DNA of 64,000 nt, from positions 10,677,501 to 10,741,500 of the forward strand of contig OZ020307.1 in the NCBI GenBank assembly GCA_963971305.1, written 5' to 3'. Shown here piece after piece: positions 32,679-43,569 of this stretch (the first letter of the stretch is position 1; each line of letters opens with the position of its first letter). The notes under the pieces are model-generated. The model had not been told where the DNA came from and did no database searches. It saw only the letters and a list, made by a program, of their open reading frames with translations. Origin of the DNA: Arcuatula senhousia. Lineage: Eukaryota > Mollusca > Bivalvia > Mytilida > Mytilidae. Made by a program: the position numbers and the translations under genes.

Positions 32679-32857
32679 AGTTGTACCTGATTTTGAGTTT
32701 TTATTGAAAACTTAAGAAAATAAAAGCAATCAATACAATAACAAAGACAAAAAAAAGAGCCCATAAAGGGCGAACCAAACAAAAAAAAAGAAAAGAACCA
32801 ATTAGAGTTGAGCCATACATGAACAAAACAAGCTCAAAAGACGAAAAATACAAGAAA

Positions 32858-34128
32858 TAAAAAGCTACGCCGAGCGCAGCATGATACGACCGCAACAAGT
32901 TGAACCCTGTACGTTGGAGGCCCAGTATGGATAGTCCATTGCTTTGGTCACATGAAGCCCATGGTGGACTTACAAAGCTTTTTGACACATGCATCCTGTG
33001 GTGGACTTAAAAAGGCATTTTTGACACATTTATATTTACATCAACATCTAATACAAAAAGCCTTATTTATATACATGTATTAATTTACAATTTTGGCCCT
33101 TTGACCCCTAATTTCTCAAAAACAGTAAAAATATTGCAAATCCGATTAATAAATAAGGCAGAAATATTAACAAAGAATCCAATGAAAAAAAGATTTTGAA
33201 AATCGGACCACAAATAAAAAAGTTGATTTTATGGGCGTGGCCTGTCTTTAGCCTCCCTGTAGCAATGTAATGGTGAAATACATATCAAAATCATTGACAC
33301 ATTAAGTAGATAGAATTTAATGATGAATTCAATAAAAAAAGAATTTTCAAAATCGAATGAATGATAAACATTCTACAACAGGTTTATCAATGCACCCGTT
33401 TTAGCCCTTTTTGGCCCTTTTTTCTAACACAGAAGGGGCCACAAACCCCAAATACAAAACCAACATTCCTTTAGTGGATATAATCATCATATTAAAACTT
33501 CATAACAATTAGCAGGCCCACTACAACTTAATTTTTGGTTTAAATGACAAACTTTTAAAAATGCTGTTTTTGGCCCCTTTGACCCCTAAATTCTCGAAAA
33601 CGGTAAGAGATATTGCAAATCTGATTGAAAAACGCAGGCAGGGATTTTCACAAGGATTCCAATGAAAAAAAGATTTTGAAAATCGGACAACAAATAAAAA
33701 AGTCAATTTTTTGGGTGTGGCCCCTTTTTGACCCCCAGTAGCAATGTAACGGTACAAGATACATCAAAGCCATTGATACATTTTGTTGACAGAATTTATT
33801 GAGGAATACAATAAAAAAAGAATGATCAAAATCAGATGAAAATTAACCATTCTAAAGACCTTTTGTCAATATACCCATTTTTGCCCCTTTTGGCCCTTTT
33901 TTCTTAAACGGTAGGGGCCAGAAACCCCAAATGCAATACCAACCTTCTTTTAGTGTTTATAAACATCATATCAAAATTTTATAACAATTGGTCAACCACA
34001 ACTCAAGTTATCGCACGGAAACCAAAGTGTCTACAGACGACGACAACGACAACGACGACGACAACGACGACAACGACAACGACATCGCCATAACATAATA
34101 CGATCGCAAAAATTTTGCGGTCGTATAA
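32858..34128 (-). mobile_element. HINE-like insertion present only in the right arm (family C)
   Basis: The uninterrupted sequence is seen in the left arm (TCCTCATTTTTTCTTGTATTT near 19727). In the right arm it is split after ATACAAGAAA by about 1271 bp beginning AAAGCTACGCCGAGCGCAGC and ending in a GAC-rich microsatellite and the hairpin GATCGCAAAAATTTTGCGGTC. The inside holds two or more ~420-bp degenerate repeats (TTTTGGCCC... TGACCCCTAATTTCTC). The same family, in opposite orientation, occurs at 44055-45552. It is a non-coding element. Confidence 0.85.
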
Positions 34129-34130
34129 AA

Positions 34131-34310
34131 ATGAGGAGGGAAATGAGGAAAATGAGGGAAAATGAGGAGGGAAATGAGGAAAATGAGGAGGGAAATGAGG
34201 AAAATGAGGGACAATGAGGAGGACAATTAGGGGAAATGAGGAAAAAATGAGGAGGAGGAGGAGGAGGAGGGAAAAATGAGGAAAGAAGGAGGAGGGGGAG
34301 GGGGAGTAAA
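34131..34310. repeat. GA-rich minisatellite, right arm
   Basis: Mirror of the pyrimidine-rich tract at 19555-19740. Confidence 0.8.
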
Positions 34311-34356
34311 ACTATATTAAACATAGAAATGACAGGGCGACACTAACAAAACAAAT

Positions 34357-34475
34357 GGTTAGGATTAGGGTTAGGATTAGGGTTAGGGCTAGGGTTAGGA
34401 TTAGGGTTAGGGTTAGGGCTAGGGTTAGGATTAGGGTTAGGGTTAGGGCTAGGGTTAGGGTTAGGATTAGGGTAC
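34357..34475. repeat. Telomere-like (TTAGGG)n block, right arm
   Basis: TTAGGG units with GATTAGG and GGCTAGG variants; mirror of 19370-19509, three units shorter. Confidence 0.85.
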
Positions 34476-34700
34476 GTTAAAGATAAGAGTTGATAATAGA
34501 TAATAGAAACTTGTGACGAACTAAAAGGGGGCGAAAGAAAGGGACGAGTCGCCGTTCCGCATGACTGCACACGACTTTACTGTATGAAATCTTGGGTGGG
34601 TATTCAGGACCAAAAATAGCAACGATTTAACATGGAGCCTATGGGAATGAACTCGGGGTCATCGGGGTCAAAGTGTTCTATAGTGGCACGCTATACTACT

Positions 34701-34706
34701 TACGAG
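34701..34706 (+). repeat. Target-site duplication, right copy (TACGAG)
   Basis: Directly follows CTATACTACT and matches 19140-19145. The minisatellite unit then continues in register (CATGGTGTC). Confidence 0.85.
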
Positions 34707-35640
34707 CATGGTGTCGGATTATTTTTTGATTTTGAAGTACGAGCATGGTGTCTGTATGATTAATTTTGATGTACGAGCATGGTGTCTGTATGATTAATTT
34801 TAGATTTTGAAGTATGAGCGTGGTGTCTGTAAGATTAATTTTTGATTTTGAAGTACGAGCATGGTGTCTGTAGGATTAATTTTTTGATTTTGAAGTACGA
34901 GCATGGTGTCTGTAGGATTAATTTTTGATTTTGAAGTACGAGCATGGTGTCTGTAGGATTAATTTTTGATTTTGAAGTACGAGCATGGTGTCTGTAGGAT
35001 TAATTTTAGATTTTGAAGTACGAGCATGGTGTCTGTAAGATTAATTTTTGATTTTGAAGTACGAGCATGGTGTTTGTAGGATTAATTTTTTATTTTAAAG
35101 TACGAGCATGGTGTTTGTAAGATTAATTTTTGATTTTGAAGTGCGAGCATGGTGTATGATTAATTTTTGATTTTGAAGTACGAGCATGGTGTCGGATTAA
35201 TTTTTGATTTTGAAGTATGAGCATGGTGTCTGTATGATTAATTTTTGATTTTGAAGTACGAGTAATGGTGTCTGTATGATTACTTTTGATGTACGAGCAT
35301 GGTGTCTGTAGGATTAATTTTTTATTTTGACGAGCATGGTGTCTGTAGGATTAAATTTTTATATTGAAGTATGAGCATGGTGTCTGTAGGATTAATTTTT
35401 TATTTTTTGAAGTACGAGCATGGTGTCCGTTTGGTAAATTCAATAATCTTGGTGCAAGGACTTGGTGTGTTTTTGGTGAATTTTTAATTTTGACTAAAGT
35501 AAACACATGGTGTCCGTCTTGGTAATTTTTAATTTCAGAAGCATGGATGGTGTCGTCCGTTTTGTCGATTTTTCCCTTTGAAGTACGAGCATGTTGTCCA
35601 GTTGGATGTACGGATGGTGTTGCTCGTTTGGTTCATATTT
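34707..35640 (+). repeat. ~41-bp minisatellite array, right part
   Basis: About 20 units of GTACGAGCATGGTGTCTGTA plus GGATTAATTTTTGATTTTGAA, more uniform near the insertion and decaying outwards. It continues the left array, showing that the palindromic element landed inside a pre-existing array. Confidence 0.9.
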
Positions 35641-38600
35641 TGATTTTTTTAGTACGGATGGTATAATACGTAGCTAGGCAATTTATATTTTGAAGTGCGG
35701 ATGCTGTCGTCCGTTTGATTATAGAATTTAAAATCATTTAGCGGATAGTGTCGCCTCGGTTGTTGAATTACGTTTCGGAGTATGGACCTCGAAATAAGAG
35801 TGGATTGTGCCACCGCTGTTTGATATGATTGGGGTTTAACCTGGTACAATTTTGTTGTTTTCTTGTGGTCAGAATGGATGCTGATTTTATTGGTTATATT
35901 CTATATGTATATTCCGAAGCGGCTTAAATGTAAAAAAAAAACAACAACAAAAGATGTTCTCGTCCAGTAATATATCGACTCACGACATGCTTGGATCAAT
36001 TATGTTTATGTAGTGTATTTTAATTTACTTGTAGATGGTTGAACATCACCTTGGAAGTTCTTAGCAGTTGGCTCCTTAATGGTTAATTTAGTTGAAGGAT
36101 CGAAAGGGTAAGATTTAGATGCTGTAGAGCAATGCATATTGTGTTTAGAGTGAAGGCTTTTTTTTTAAAGTTTGTAATTAATACTTTAGTTTAAGATATT
36201 GTTGAACACAATCTAGTTTCATGTACGTTTTCTCATCGCGGGAAAAGATAAAGGAAAAAAAAACTGGCTCTTTGAGGGACTTTAAGAACTTTTATGTTCT
36301 AGCTATAGATAGTTCATGTTTTTGCGTCGGGGCATTATCTCGTCCCGAATTGTCATGTATGTCATGTGTGTTGTACAAATTGGAAGTTAAAGTTGAATGT
36401 CTAGTATGTTTAAATGATTTAGTAACAGATACTTGTATGTGACATAGGGTCTGCGTTTCTTATAGATATATTTAGTAGCATATTATGTCATTTTGTAGGC
36501 ATTGAAAGATCGGAGCCAGTTTCGGTTAACAACACAGGTGTAACTATATAACGTCTGCAAGTAATTATAGTATTGGGATCTCGAAGGGAGACATCAGTAA
36601 TTGGAAAATGATTTGGATGATAGGCAGGGACGTAAAAACGTCAGAGCTATGACTGGAAGACCTAAATTGATGCCTGTTTGTGTCCTTGATGCCGCCTTGA
36701 AGGTTCTATAGCTTAGTGCTCGATCATAAAACGAATCATCCGGAAATTGAGTTCTATAGTAAAGCTTTGCAGGCATATAAACAATTTGAAGCGCATGATG
36801 ATACTTGTAACTTGTTTTAACTTTAAGGACCTTGTTGTATACTCAGAAATTTCAAGTGCTACGTTTACTCAAAGAATAATTGACTTGAGATAGTTTTCTA
36901 ATTTCCATTCCAGGGAATCTAATCCTTAGTGGCTTATGTCACGCGGAATGGGGGTTGGAGAGCTTTTTCTCTGTAATTTCCTTTTGAAAATTTTACATTT
37001 ATCTCTTTATACAATGATATATTTATAACATTTTTATTGTAAACTGATCATGCTAAAATTAGTCAATCAATTGAAGTTGAGATTTTCTTTTGATCCTACT
37101 TTTTGTTGACCATGAATTTTTTGTTGAAACTACAGAGGAGAAATTCTTCAACCTCCTAATCGGTTTTACAAAGCAGAGAATGTTTTTGAAAACTATAATT
37201 TTTATGAAGAATAATTTCCTGTGAAAAGTTACAGTATTTGGGAGACAAACGTTCACATTAATCAATTAAATCATTGTTGAAATGTTGAAATTTGGAAACG
37301 CTAAGGAAGAAGCCTTTTAGTTATACCGATTAAAATGTTGCTATACAGGCTAAATCTTTTGTTATGTTATAATGTGCAGGAAATTCTCGGTGAAATTTCG
37401 ATTCTGAATGCCGAAAGTTTGCAAATTTATTTTCATAGATAGGGACAAGCCTTTTCTCAACTTTATTTTGTGGTGGCCATATATTTATAATTAGGGTTTT
37501 GGATTTAGCCTGGGATATCGGTTAATTGCTATCAACGTTTTGGTGATATAAAACTGGGCTTATTTTCAATATTGCGATTGATAACCCGGGGACAAAAAAT
37601 ATTGACTGATAGTTTCGCCGTTTCCTTTGTCAGGTTGTACTGTATATTTGTGAATAAAGTTGTTGCATTATTATTTGTTTTATTTTAAAATTGGATTTAT
37701 GCGTTATGGACATTTAAAGGGTGAGATGAGGTTTAAATAAGTGTAAGCAAATTTTTGATTAGGTCAAAATGATGGTTTACGTTTCATTGAAAGACTCGTT
37801 AGTAGAGCTGTGGCTGAAAATGAGAATAAAGGTGCCACTATCGGGCACAATTTACACATGTTTACTTTATTTCAATCTAATCCTATATTTGTTTCAACTT
37901 TGTGAACAAGTTATGGCGCAACATTGATATTTGGTATGTGGTTGCTTTAGAGTTGGTACAGATAAGTTTTTAAAGCATTTCATCGGTATGCCCCTGCAAC
38001 CACGGTCTACTGATTTTGTGATTTCTTTCTGATTTGGCTTAATGCTATAGTTTGTTCTCAACTATGTTAAACTTGAAGCAGGCATGGTACACCATTGATT
38101 TTATGCAATTGCGTTAGCTTCAGTGCAAATTTAGTTTTTTTCTCACCTGCGACGAATAGTAAGACCTAGGTATTACTTTCCGGCGGTGGTGTCGTAAACT
38201 TTTTGTAAGACTTTTTTGGACAATGAAAACTGCTTGAATTGCTTGAAAAGTATAATTGCTAGGCATCTGATATTGGGTATACAGACAGTTAAGGTTATGG
38301 TCTACGCAACTGTCACAATGCCGTATGATATTGACCCCATTTTCACGCTCCAGTGACTCTCAACTTAGGTCGTTTTTTTCAGGCCGTGAACTTTTTATAA
38401 GGTTTTTTGTGGACAATGAATTACTTGGTGATATAAAAGCTAGGAATCTGATATTGAGTAAACAGACAGTTGAGGTTATGGTCTACCATGCCGTGTGACC
38501 TTGACCCCATTTTCACGCTCTAGTGACTCGATAACCTTAGGTCTTTTTTCAGGCGGAAAACATTTTGAAATGATTTTGTGTACATTGAATGGCTTGAAAA

Positions 38601-39330
38601 GTATAGATATTGGGTATACAGGCAGGTGATATATATATATTGCACGGTCTACTGCTGACTTAGGAATTTTTGTATACTGATTTGGCATACTCTTCTGTCC
38701 GTTTAACAAATAGCGTTGGCGTTTATGACATATCATTGATATTTGGTAGGCTGTTTCATAAGCATCAGTACTGGTCTATTCCAGGAAGATATCTTCTACA
38801 TATACGCCCCTACATGGTCTACTGACTATAAGGGTTCTTGCTCCTTTGGCTATATGTTAATGTTTTTTCTAGTCTATTTATGCGAATAGATAATGGTACA
38901 TTTCATATGTCGTCTGTCTCGGTGATAAATTTTTGCAGTGGTGTTCAACCTTGTGTATAAAATTTTTAGTCTTAGTCGGGCCAACGCAAGACGGCGATCG
39001 GTGACCGGTGATCTGGTAATCTTGGTGACTGCTAGCTGTTTTCCTTTTATGATTTTGTTTTGGGTTGGTTGCGTTGCGTATGCCTATCTCACATCTCTTT
39101 ATCGTCTACAGTGTTGATATTTGGTATACAGTTGCATGTTAATCAAATGAATATACATTGTAGGTCAATTTATGGGTAATTTTCAGGATTGTATTCAAAA
39201 TTTACTTTTGTATATTGGCTAGACATATTTAAGATACAAGTTTGGGTGAGTTTTGAGTTTTGAGTTTTGGGGGTTTTGTGGTGAGTGTGAAATAGTTACT
39301 GATTTCACATAACAAAGGATGATTATTGCG
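35640..39330. other. Non-coding remainder of the TIR element; ~190-bp repeats at 38180-38640
   Basis: No gene is supportable. Between about 38180 and 38640 a unit with ATATTG-GTA-ACAGACAGTT, TTGACCCCATTTTCACGCTC and AGTGACTC is present two to three times, with worn relatives on either side. Small open frames in the region have no recognisable features. Confidence 0.55.
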
Positions 39331-39401
39331 TATCAAATTTTCACCTCCAATACTAATACAATCTAGTTACTTGGAGTGTGATGGCTCTTAGGATAATCAT
39401 T

Positions 39402-39692
39402 TATCCTAAGCGACATCACACGAGAAGTCACGAGATCTATCAATTTAAATCATTCTTCGAAACGCAGTCAGGTTATGGATTGAAAGTGATTCTTTTCTCT
39501 CGATTAAGCTGTGGCTATGACTATGGTTGTGGTTATGAAGGGGTTTAGGTTTATGAATCTGTAATTTTTCCCACCGCCCCACCCTGTTTTATTTGACCAG
39601 TGTTTCACACTCCAGGAACTGGATGCTCCTCAAATTTTCACCTCCAATACTAATACAATCTAGTTACTTGGAGTGTGATGGCTCTTAGGATA
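39402..39692 (+). mobile_element. Short internally deleted copy of the TIR element
   Basis: Shares the first ~62 bp with the long element's left end at 17809 and the last ~70 bp with its right end (CAAATTTTCACCTCC... CTTAGGATA). Only 291 bp long. The same six bases, ATCATT, stand before (39396-39401) and after it (39693-39698), consistent with a 6-bp target duplication. Confidence 0.7.
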
Positions 39693-40836
39693 ATCATTTA
39701 TCTTGAAAACTATACAAGATATTTCAAAAATTTAAATTTCATATGATCAAGCACATCAAGATCTACATTTCATGTATTTAGGTCAAAGCTGTAGGACCAT
39801 TTCTATTAGGAGTTATTGTCCTTAAAACAACAAAATTTACCATTTTTCATTACTTTTCCCCTGAATTTCAAAGATTAACTTGTCTGACACTGTAAGACCA
39901 ACTGCATCTTAACTTGGCACACTTGTTTAATAGCATATATGCTACAACTCTATCGTTCATATTTTTGATTCGTAAAAAACATGGCTGCCATGGCTAAAAA
40001 TAGAACATACGGGGTAATTTTCATTTTTTTGCTAATAACTCAAAAATGGTTTCAGATATCAAAATTGTGCAAGAATCAAAAGTGATCAGCATATTAAGTA
40101 CCTGTCCTGAAATTTCGGAAAAAGATCTGACTGCTGATGTGGGAGTTATTGCCCTTTTTCTATTTTTTGCTAAATTTTGCACTTATTAAGCCCAATAACT
40201 TGAAAACTAACCAAGTTATTTCAGAAATTTAAAACGCATATGGTTAAGCACAATAATATCTACAAAATATATGTATCTGTGTAGTTCAGGTGAGTGATTC
40301 AGGCTCCTGGGAGCCTCTTGTTTCATGTTTTTGGCCTATAGAATGAAAACTACAGCAGATAGAGAAAAGCTGTTGCTTGCCTAAATGATGAGTTCATTTA
40401 GCTCTACAAAAGTCTTTATAGGGTGATATTTGTCAGATGACCCCTTATAGGGGTTACGGCCCTTAAAATAACGTTTTTTCATGTTTTTGGTCTTTAAAAT
40501 GAAAACTATAGCAGATTGAGAAAAGCTGTTGCTTGCTTAAATGTTCAGTTTATTTAGCTCTACAAAAGTTTTCAAAGGGGCGAAGTGTCAGATGACCCCT
40601 TATTGGGGTTATGGCCCCTAAAATAACATTTTTTCATGATTTGGGCCTATGGCTACAGAATGAAACTAAAGTAGATAGAGAAAAGCTGTTACTTGCTTAA
40701 ATGTTCAGCTCATTTAGCTCTAGAAAAGTTTTTATAGGGTTTACTTAGTAGTAGCTTAACTAGTATTTGCCTAATAGCCTATAGATTAGGCACCTAATAT
40801 GTCAGGTAAGTGATTCAGGCTCCTGGGAGCCTCTTG

Positions 40837-42620
40837 TTAACTTTAATTTCAATGTTTTAATCCTATAGGAGTGTAAGAACTATATTTAAAAAAAAATAAT
40901 ATGAGTATTATGAAGGACTGCGAAGTAGATTCAAGTGACCATTTGATAAGTTTTCTCTTACCATCAAAGCAAATGAAACAAAATTGAGTGCATATAGTTA
41001 AGAACTTAAGGGGGCTCGAGAGTCTAAATTTGTAATTATAGGTTTTTCTGTAATTTGGCACATTTGTAGTCCTTTGTGTATGGATCAAAAATATGCAATA
41101 AAAAATGGGGGTCACCGTTCATTTAAGCCCGCTATTGAGGTTCTCAAAATAGGCTATTACCAATCTATTTTATATAGATTATTTAGGGAAAACGATAATT
41201 TAAAGCTTAAAAATAAAATAGAAAAAATCTAAACAACAGAATTTCTTCAAATTTGCAAAGAATGTGTGTTTTAATGCATTCTTCAAATTGAATCAATAAA
41301 AAATTGGGGTCACCGTACAAATAAAAAAATGAAATTAAAAAAACTGTTGAAATTTTGGCATTTTTTACACAAAATATAAAGAAAATGAGGATTTCAATGT
41401 AAAACATGGCATACAGAAAGAACTGAAAAATAGAATTTCTTCAAATTTGAACAGAAACTTTGTTGTTTAATGAAATCAGTGACGATGCTACAGACATTTG
41501 GTGGATTGACCGATACAATACCGCTGCGCAAAAAATATGCGCAAATTTAGACCCGCGAGCCTCCTCAAATTAGCCAATTGATAATTACCCCAAATATTCC
41601 TACTTCATTTCAATAACTGTTTTCTACTTGTCAAAATCTAACCTCATCTTCCCATACTCCTAATATCAGAATCGGAATCCAATTTATAGGATAACTCTTG
41701 CCCAATCAAGGTCTCTCCTAAGAAAAATCATTCCTCAAAATTAAGTGATTTTCTTAAGTGATGATAAAGGTGACATTAGGTCATTCTGAGATTTAGCAAT
41801 TAAATTAATTCGGTAAAATTATCCCCATGGAAATGAAATTTTCCAGTGCATGATGTCTGTAATGAGATTTGAAGAAAATACCCATGTATTTTATAATTGG
41901 GGACACGGGGAATAATTTGATTTTAAGATCTATTAACTGGGTTTAGCAGAATGCATTATCATTTTAATTGATTACATTCTATGTTATTCGTGCTAATGTT
42001 TATACCAAGAAGCTTTGTGTGTAGAGAAACACTCTGTGAACTTAACTACAGGAAGCCAAACGCAAGAAGAGCTTGAGTAATCTGAATTTTCGTGCAGTAA
42101 GCCAACACCGAGAAAGCTAGAATTTAATTATAACATAATATTGGCTAATTAAGTTTTATTTGTATTGTCTGTTCCTACAAAATTTGAAGCTGTAGAATTT
42201 GCTGAATATTAGGTCATTCATGACTTTTTTTTACTCGGGCCGTCGCACTGAGTTGGAAAGACACATTTGTTTTGTCTTGTCCCTCTGTTATATATAGCTG
42301 CTACAACGCAATCGAGTTTATTATGGAATTTCTAACATCAAGGGAAATAAATTTGATTATTTTAATGGCGAGGCTTGCCGAGCGAGGACAAGATATGATA
42401 AGAAGCACAATTTGGCCCCCTTATTTTGGCATATTTTTTTTTTCAAATTTGAAATATTCCATAGTTGGAGTGGGCTTTAGCAGTTAAGAGGTCATAGAAC
42501 TTAGGACAGTCATTGATTTTTGTGAAAGGAACTCTATTGCAAGAATACGCATGTGCAAATATGGCCAATTCAATGCAATATGGCAACATGGCTGATTTAT
42601 GCAGTTTTTGTGAAAAATAA
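40837..42620. other. Non-coding; probable MITE at about 41007-41568
   Basis: No gene seen. Inverted ends AAGGGGGCTCGAGAGTCTAAA (degenerate; from about 41007) and TTTAGACCCGCGAGCCTCCT (to about 41568) suggest a 560-bp MITE. The rest is AT-rich. Confidence 0.45.
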
Positions 42621-42716
42621 ATATGAACGAACCTGTGACCCATAAAGATATTTTCAGAACACATTGATGCTATACCCGTAGTTAAAATATTTTTGTGGGT
42701 CACAGGTTCGTTCATG
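42621..42716. repeat. Long hairpin, ~32-bp arms
   Basis: ATGAACGAACCTGTGACCCA (42621 onward) is inverted at 42697-42716 (TGGGTCACAGGTTCGTTCAT); pairing extends inwards through AAGATATTTT / AAAATATTTT, leaving a ~32-base loop. Confidence 0.8.
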
Positions 42717-42719
42717 CTT

Positions 42720-43220
42720 TTTTCTTTTAATTGAAAACATATGGAAATTTGCCATATTTCGAGCTTTTTGGAGAAAAAGTCGCTTTTCCCACATATTTAG
42801 CCCACCAATGAGAAGAAAACTGATAAATCATACGATTGAAACATACAAATTATTTAAAGATTACCACTTTAGGGTAGTAATATGAACATTTCCAAAACAA
42901 TTGTCAGTTTTGAAAAAGGGGCCAAAAACAGCCCTTATCCCGAGATGTTAGAAATTCCATCATCACCGAGAATTTAGTTATCTACAGGTAAAATCATGTC
43001 AAATGAAGACCATACAAATTTAAGACAAAGTCCAATAATTGTTTCTAGACTTTGTTGTTGAAAAGGAAAACGACCGTAAAGGAAAACCTATGTTAAAGGC
43101 AGAGTAATTTCGGTTTCCGCCAAAACTTTTAACTGGTTATAATATAAAAACTCAATCATGTACCTAGGGATTCTTACAAATATATATACAAAATTTCCTG
43201 AAGATTCAATTATCATAATC
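42720..43220. other. Non-coding, no gene seen
   Basis: AT-rich sequence without supportable features. Confidence 0.4.
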
Positions 43221-43224
43221 TTAT

Positions 43225-43560
43225 TGACACTATTCTCCGTGGCCGAATGTTAGACCAAGGCTACAAGTAAATACCTCTCATACGGTCCCTGAAAAATCCT
43301 TCCTTCGTTATCAGCCACTAGGGGAATAATTCAAAACTATGTACAACGTAAAAGTGATTGTTTTGATAAGTGTTTATGCTGATTGTTCTACTGAGATGAT
43401 AATCTGATTATCCATATTATGTCTTCACAACCCCTTTGCGTTTCTGGTTAGTACTGGACCCTAAGATAGCAATGGAAGAGGGGTGTTTGGCGCGCAATCA
43501 AACCTGGTTTAACCCACCATTTCATTTGAATTGACTGAACCAAGTCAGGTAATTTTGTTA
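43225..43560 (+). pseudogene. 3' fragment of Penelope-like retroelement
   Basis: A worn stretch matching the C-terminal coding end seen at 56480-56580 (CGAATGTTAGACCAAGGCTA; CGTTATCAGCCACTA) is followed by the same 3' tail (CAATGGAAGAGG, CCTGGTTTAACCCACCA, CCAAGTCAGG). Frameshifts and the missing 5' part make it a dead fragment. Confidence 0.6.
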
Positions 43561-43569
43561 TTTATACCG

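Larger units (their letters stand above)
19146..34700. mobile_element. Palindromic Polinton/Maverick-like element
   Basis: A 15,555-bp element with 5'-AG...CT-3' ends (AGTAGTATAG / CTATACTACT) and a 6-bp duplication. These are features of Polintons, as is the encoded protein-primed-type family-B polymerase. Unlike known Polintons, nearly the whole element is inverted repeat: arms 19146-26187 and 26401-34700 (the right arm also holds a 1.27-kb insertion) around a 213-bp loop. Each arm encodes, from the loop outwards, a basic zinc-finger protein and the polymerase, both transcribed outwards. No retroviral-type integrase, adenain-like protease, FtsK/HerA-type ATPase or capsid gene is seen, so the copy cannot integrate by itself. 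The arms differ by only a few substitutions and short indels where compared. Confidence 0.85.
17809..39395. mobile_element. TIR-bounded element carrying a minisatellite (host of the palindrome)
   Basis: The left end TATCCTAAGCGACATCACAC (17809) is mirrored at the right end (39395 backwards: TATCCTAAGAGCCATCACAC); similarity continues about 13 bp further (AAGT-AC-AG). The element lacks a recognisable transposase. Its interior is a ~41-bp minisatellite (18050-19139 and 34707-35640), the palindromic Polinton-like insertion, and 35.6-39.3 kb of non-coding sequence. A short copy with the same two ends follows after the 6-bp spacer ATCATT. The target duplication of this long copy is not clear: the left flank is CATGTA, the right flank ATCATT. 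Confidence 0.6.
16888..40320 (+). mobile_element. Second HINE-like element A2, inserted in A1
   Basis: It starts with a strong hairpin (AGCTCACCTGACC... GGTCAGGTGAGCT, 16888-16918) and ends with CAGGTGAGTGATTCAGGCTC... CTCTTG at 40320. Its repeat unit (about 460 bp; landmarks ACATGGCCG, GTGATCAGCACC, TTGGCACA, AGATCTACATTTCATGTA) is interrupted near 17800 after CACTTATTTAGCC and picks up again near 39699 with TATCTTGAAAACTAT. Insertion into a T-tract without a duplication agrees with Helentron behaviour. Confidence 0.7.
16324..40836 (+). mobile_element. Outer HINE-like element A1 (outermost of the nest)
   Basis: The left end AGCTCACCTG with its hairpin and GTCTGTCGTC microsatellite begins at 16324. 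The 155-bp repeat unit runs to about 16887, breaks off in the middle of its ...AATAGTGTTTTT stretch, and resumes exactly at that point at 40321 (TTTCATGTTTTTGGCC). It continues as 155-bp units to the terminal hairpin and CTCTTG at 40836. Without the inserted DNA the element would be about 1.1 kb. Everything between 16888 and 40320 arrived later. Confidence 0.7.

Noticed and set aside
19146..34700. Palindrome as a sequencing or assembly artefact (missed hairpin adapter)
   Set aside because: The arms differ by substitutions, short indels, telomere-unit number and a one-arm 1.27-kb insertion; a unique loop separates them; and a 6-bp duplication flanks the whole. An artefact cannot be fully excluded without reads.
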